A stretch of 6,225 nt of DNA. Origin: Ruminococcus sp. AF41-9. Its GTDB lineage: Bacteria > Bacillota > Clostridia > Lachnospirales > Lachnospiraceae. The first letter of the stretch is position 1. Every line of letters begins with the position of its first letter. Both the position numbers and the translations under genes were made by a program. Shown piece by piece: positions 6,077-6,225 of this stretch. The notes beneath the pieces were generated by a model. It was given only the letters and a program-made list of their open reading frames with translations. It did not search any database and was not told the DNA's origin. The stretch spans positions 1-6,225 of the forward strand of contig NZ_QUDO01000098.1 of assembly GCF_003477525.1 (NCBI RefSeq), given 5' to 3'.

Positions 6077-6225
6077 TAACCAAATCAAGTAAGTCCCCTG
6101 CTTCAATTGCGAAAAACAATAAGCAGTGGGTGGGGACTTGCTTGTATCAGGAGGCGTGCAAGCGCCTTCTGATAAACTGCGGAGCAGTTATTTGGTTATG
6201 AGCAAGTAGCGAAGCGGATTGCGAA
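6077..6225 (+). repeat. Dispersed structured repeat, copy 3, with pairing upstream half (cut by window end)
   Basis: Bases 6131-6225 equal copy 1 bases 1-95. Sequence just upstream pairs with the repeat. 6086-6098 pairs with 6132-6144 (13 pairs, one wobble), and this helix is capped by TGCTT/AAGCA and ATTG/CAAT stems with a 7-base loop (6110-6116). 6077-6085 pairs with 6190-6198 (9 perfect pairs). The repeat's first two hairpins (6145-6174 and 6175-6189) fill the gap exactly, so four helices meet with no unpaired junction bases. The GTAG (6206-6209) and the left arm of the third hairpin (6212-6219) follow before the window ends. The true unit is therefore probably about 160 bases, beginning near 6077. 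Folding is by eye; the class is unidentified. Confidence 0.8.

Noticed and set aside
1..6225. Whole window as a composite transposon or small plasmid bounded by direct repeats
   Set aside because: There is no transposase, integrase or replication gene; the content is chromosomal housekeeping, and a third partial copy lies inside.

Overview
The window looks like chromosomal DNA from a low-to-mid GC Gram-positive gut anaerobe, most likely a Lachnospiraceae (Clostridia). This rests on strong AGGAG-type Shine-Dalgarno sites, TATAAT-type promoters, a Tex protein and an HPr-like regulator of Firmicutes character. The genus cannot be fixed from sequence alone. No phage, transposase or CRISPR genes are present.

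Layout: (1) 1-107, a structured repeat in the leader of the first gene. (2) 130-1374 (+), a PA-domain-containing M28 metallopeptidase. (3) 1375-1653, a spacer with only weak signals. (4) 1654-3816 (+), tex, an RNA-binding transcription accessory protein. (5) 3936-3984, a strong, probably bidirectional terminator between convergent genes. (6) 4018-4911 (-), a LysR-type regulator. (7) 4912-5275, a divergent regulatory region with back-to-back promoters whose -35 elements overlap, dyads over them, and a 131-nt fold-back sequence. (8) 5276-5509 (+), an HPr-fold protein that lacks the phospho-histidine loop but keeps the regulatory serine, like Crh. (9) 5533-5676, a decayed and then a good copy of the repeat's 3' module, with a promoter between them. 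(10) 5694-5978 (+), a small DUF1294 membrane protein. (11) 6077-6225, another copy of the repeat, cut by the window end.

The protein genes are ordinary and do not form an obvious pathway. LysR and the HPr-like protein are the only pair whose arrangement suggests a regulatory link. The most unusual content is the dispersed repeat. Two copies (1-95 and 6131-6225) are identical over 95 bases, and a 52-bp partial copy (5625-5676) differs from copy 1 at one base. In the right-hand copy, upstream sequence pairs with the repeat so that four helices abut with no unpaired bases at the junction, followed by a separate GTAG-footed hairpin. Both copies that have a gene downstream in view sit in the 5' leader and stop just short of the Shine-Dalgarno site. 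It could be a structured RNA class, a REP-like non-autonomous element, or both. The identical window ends may also simply mean that an assembly broke at this repeat.
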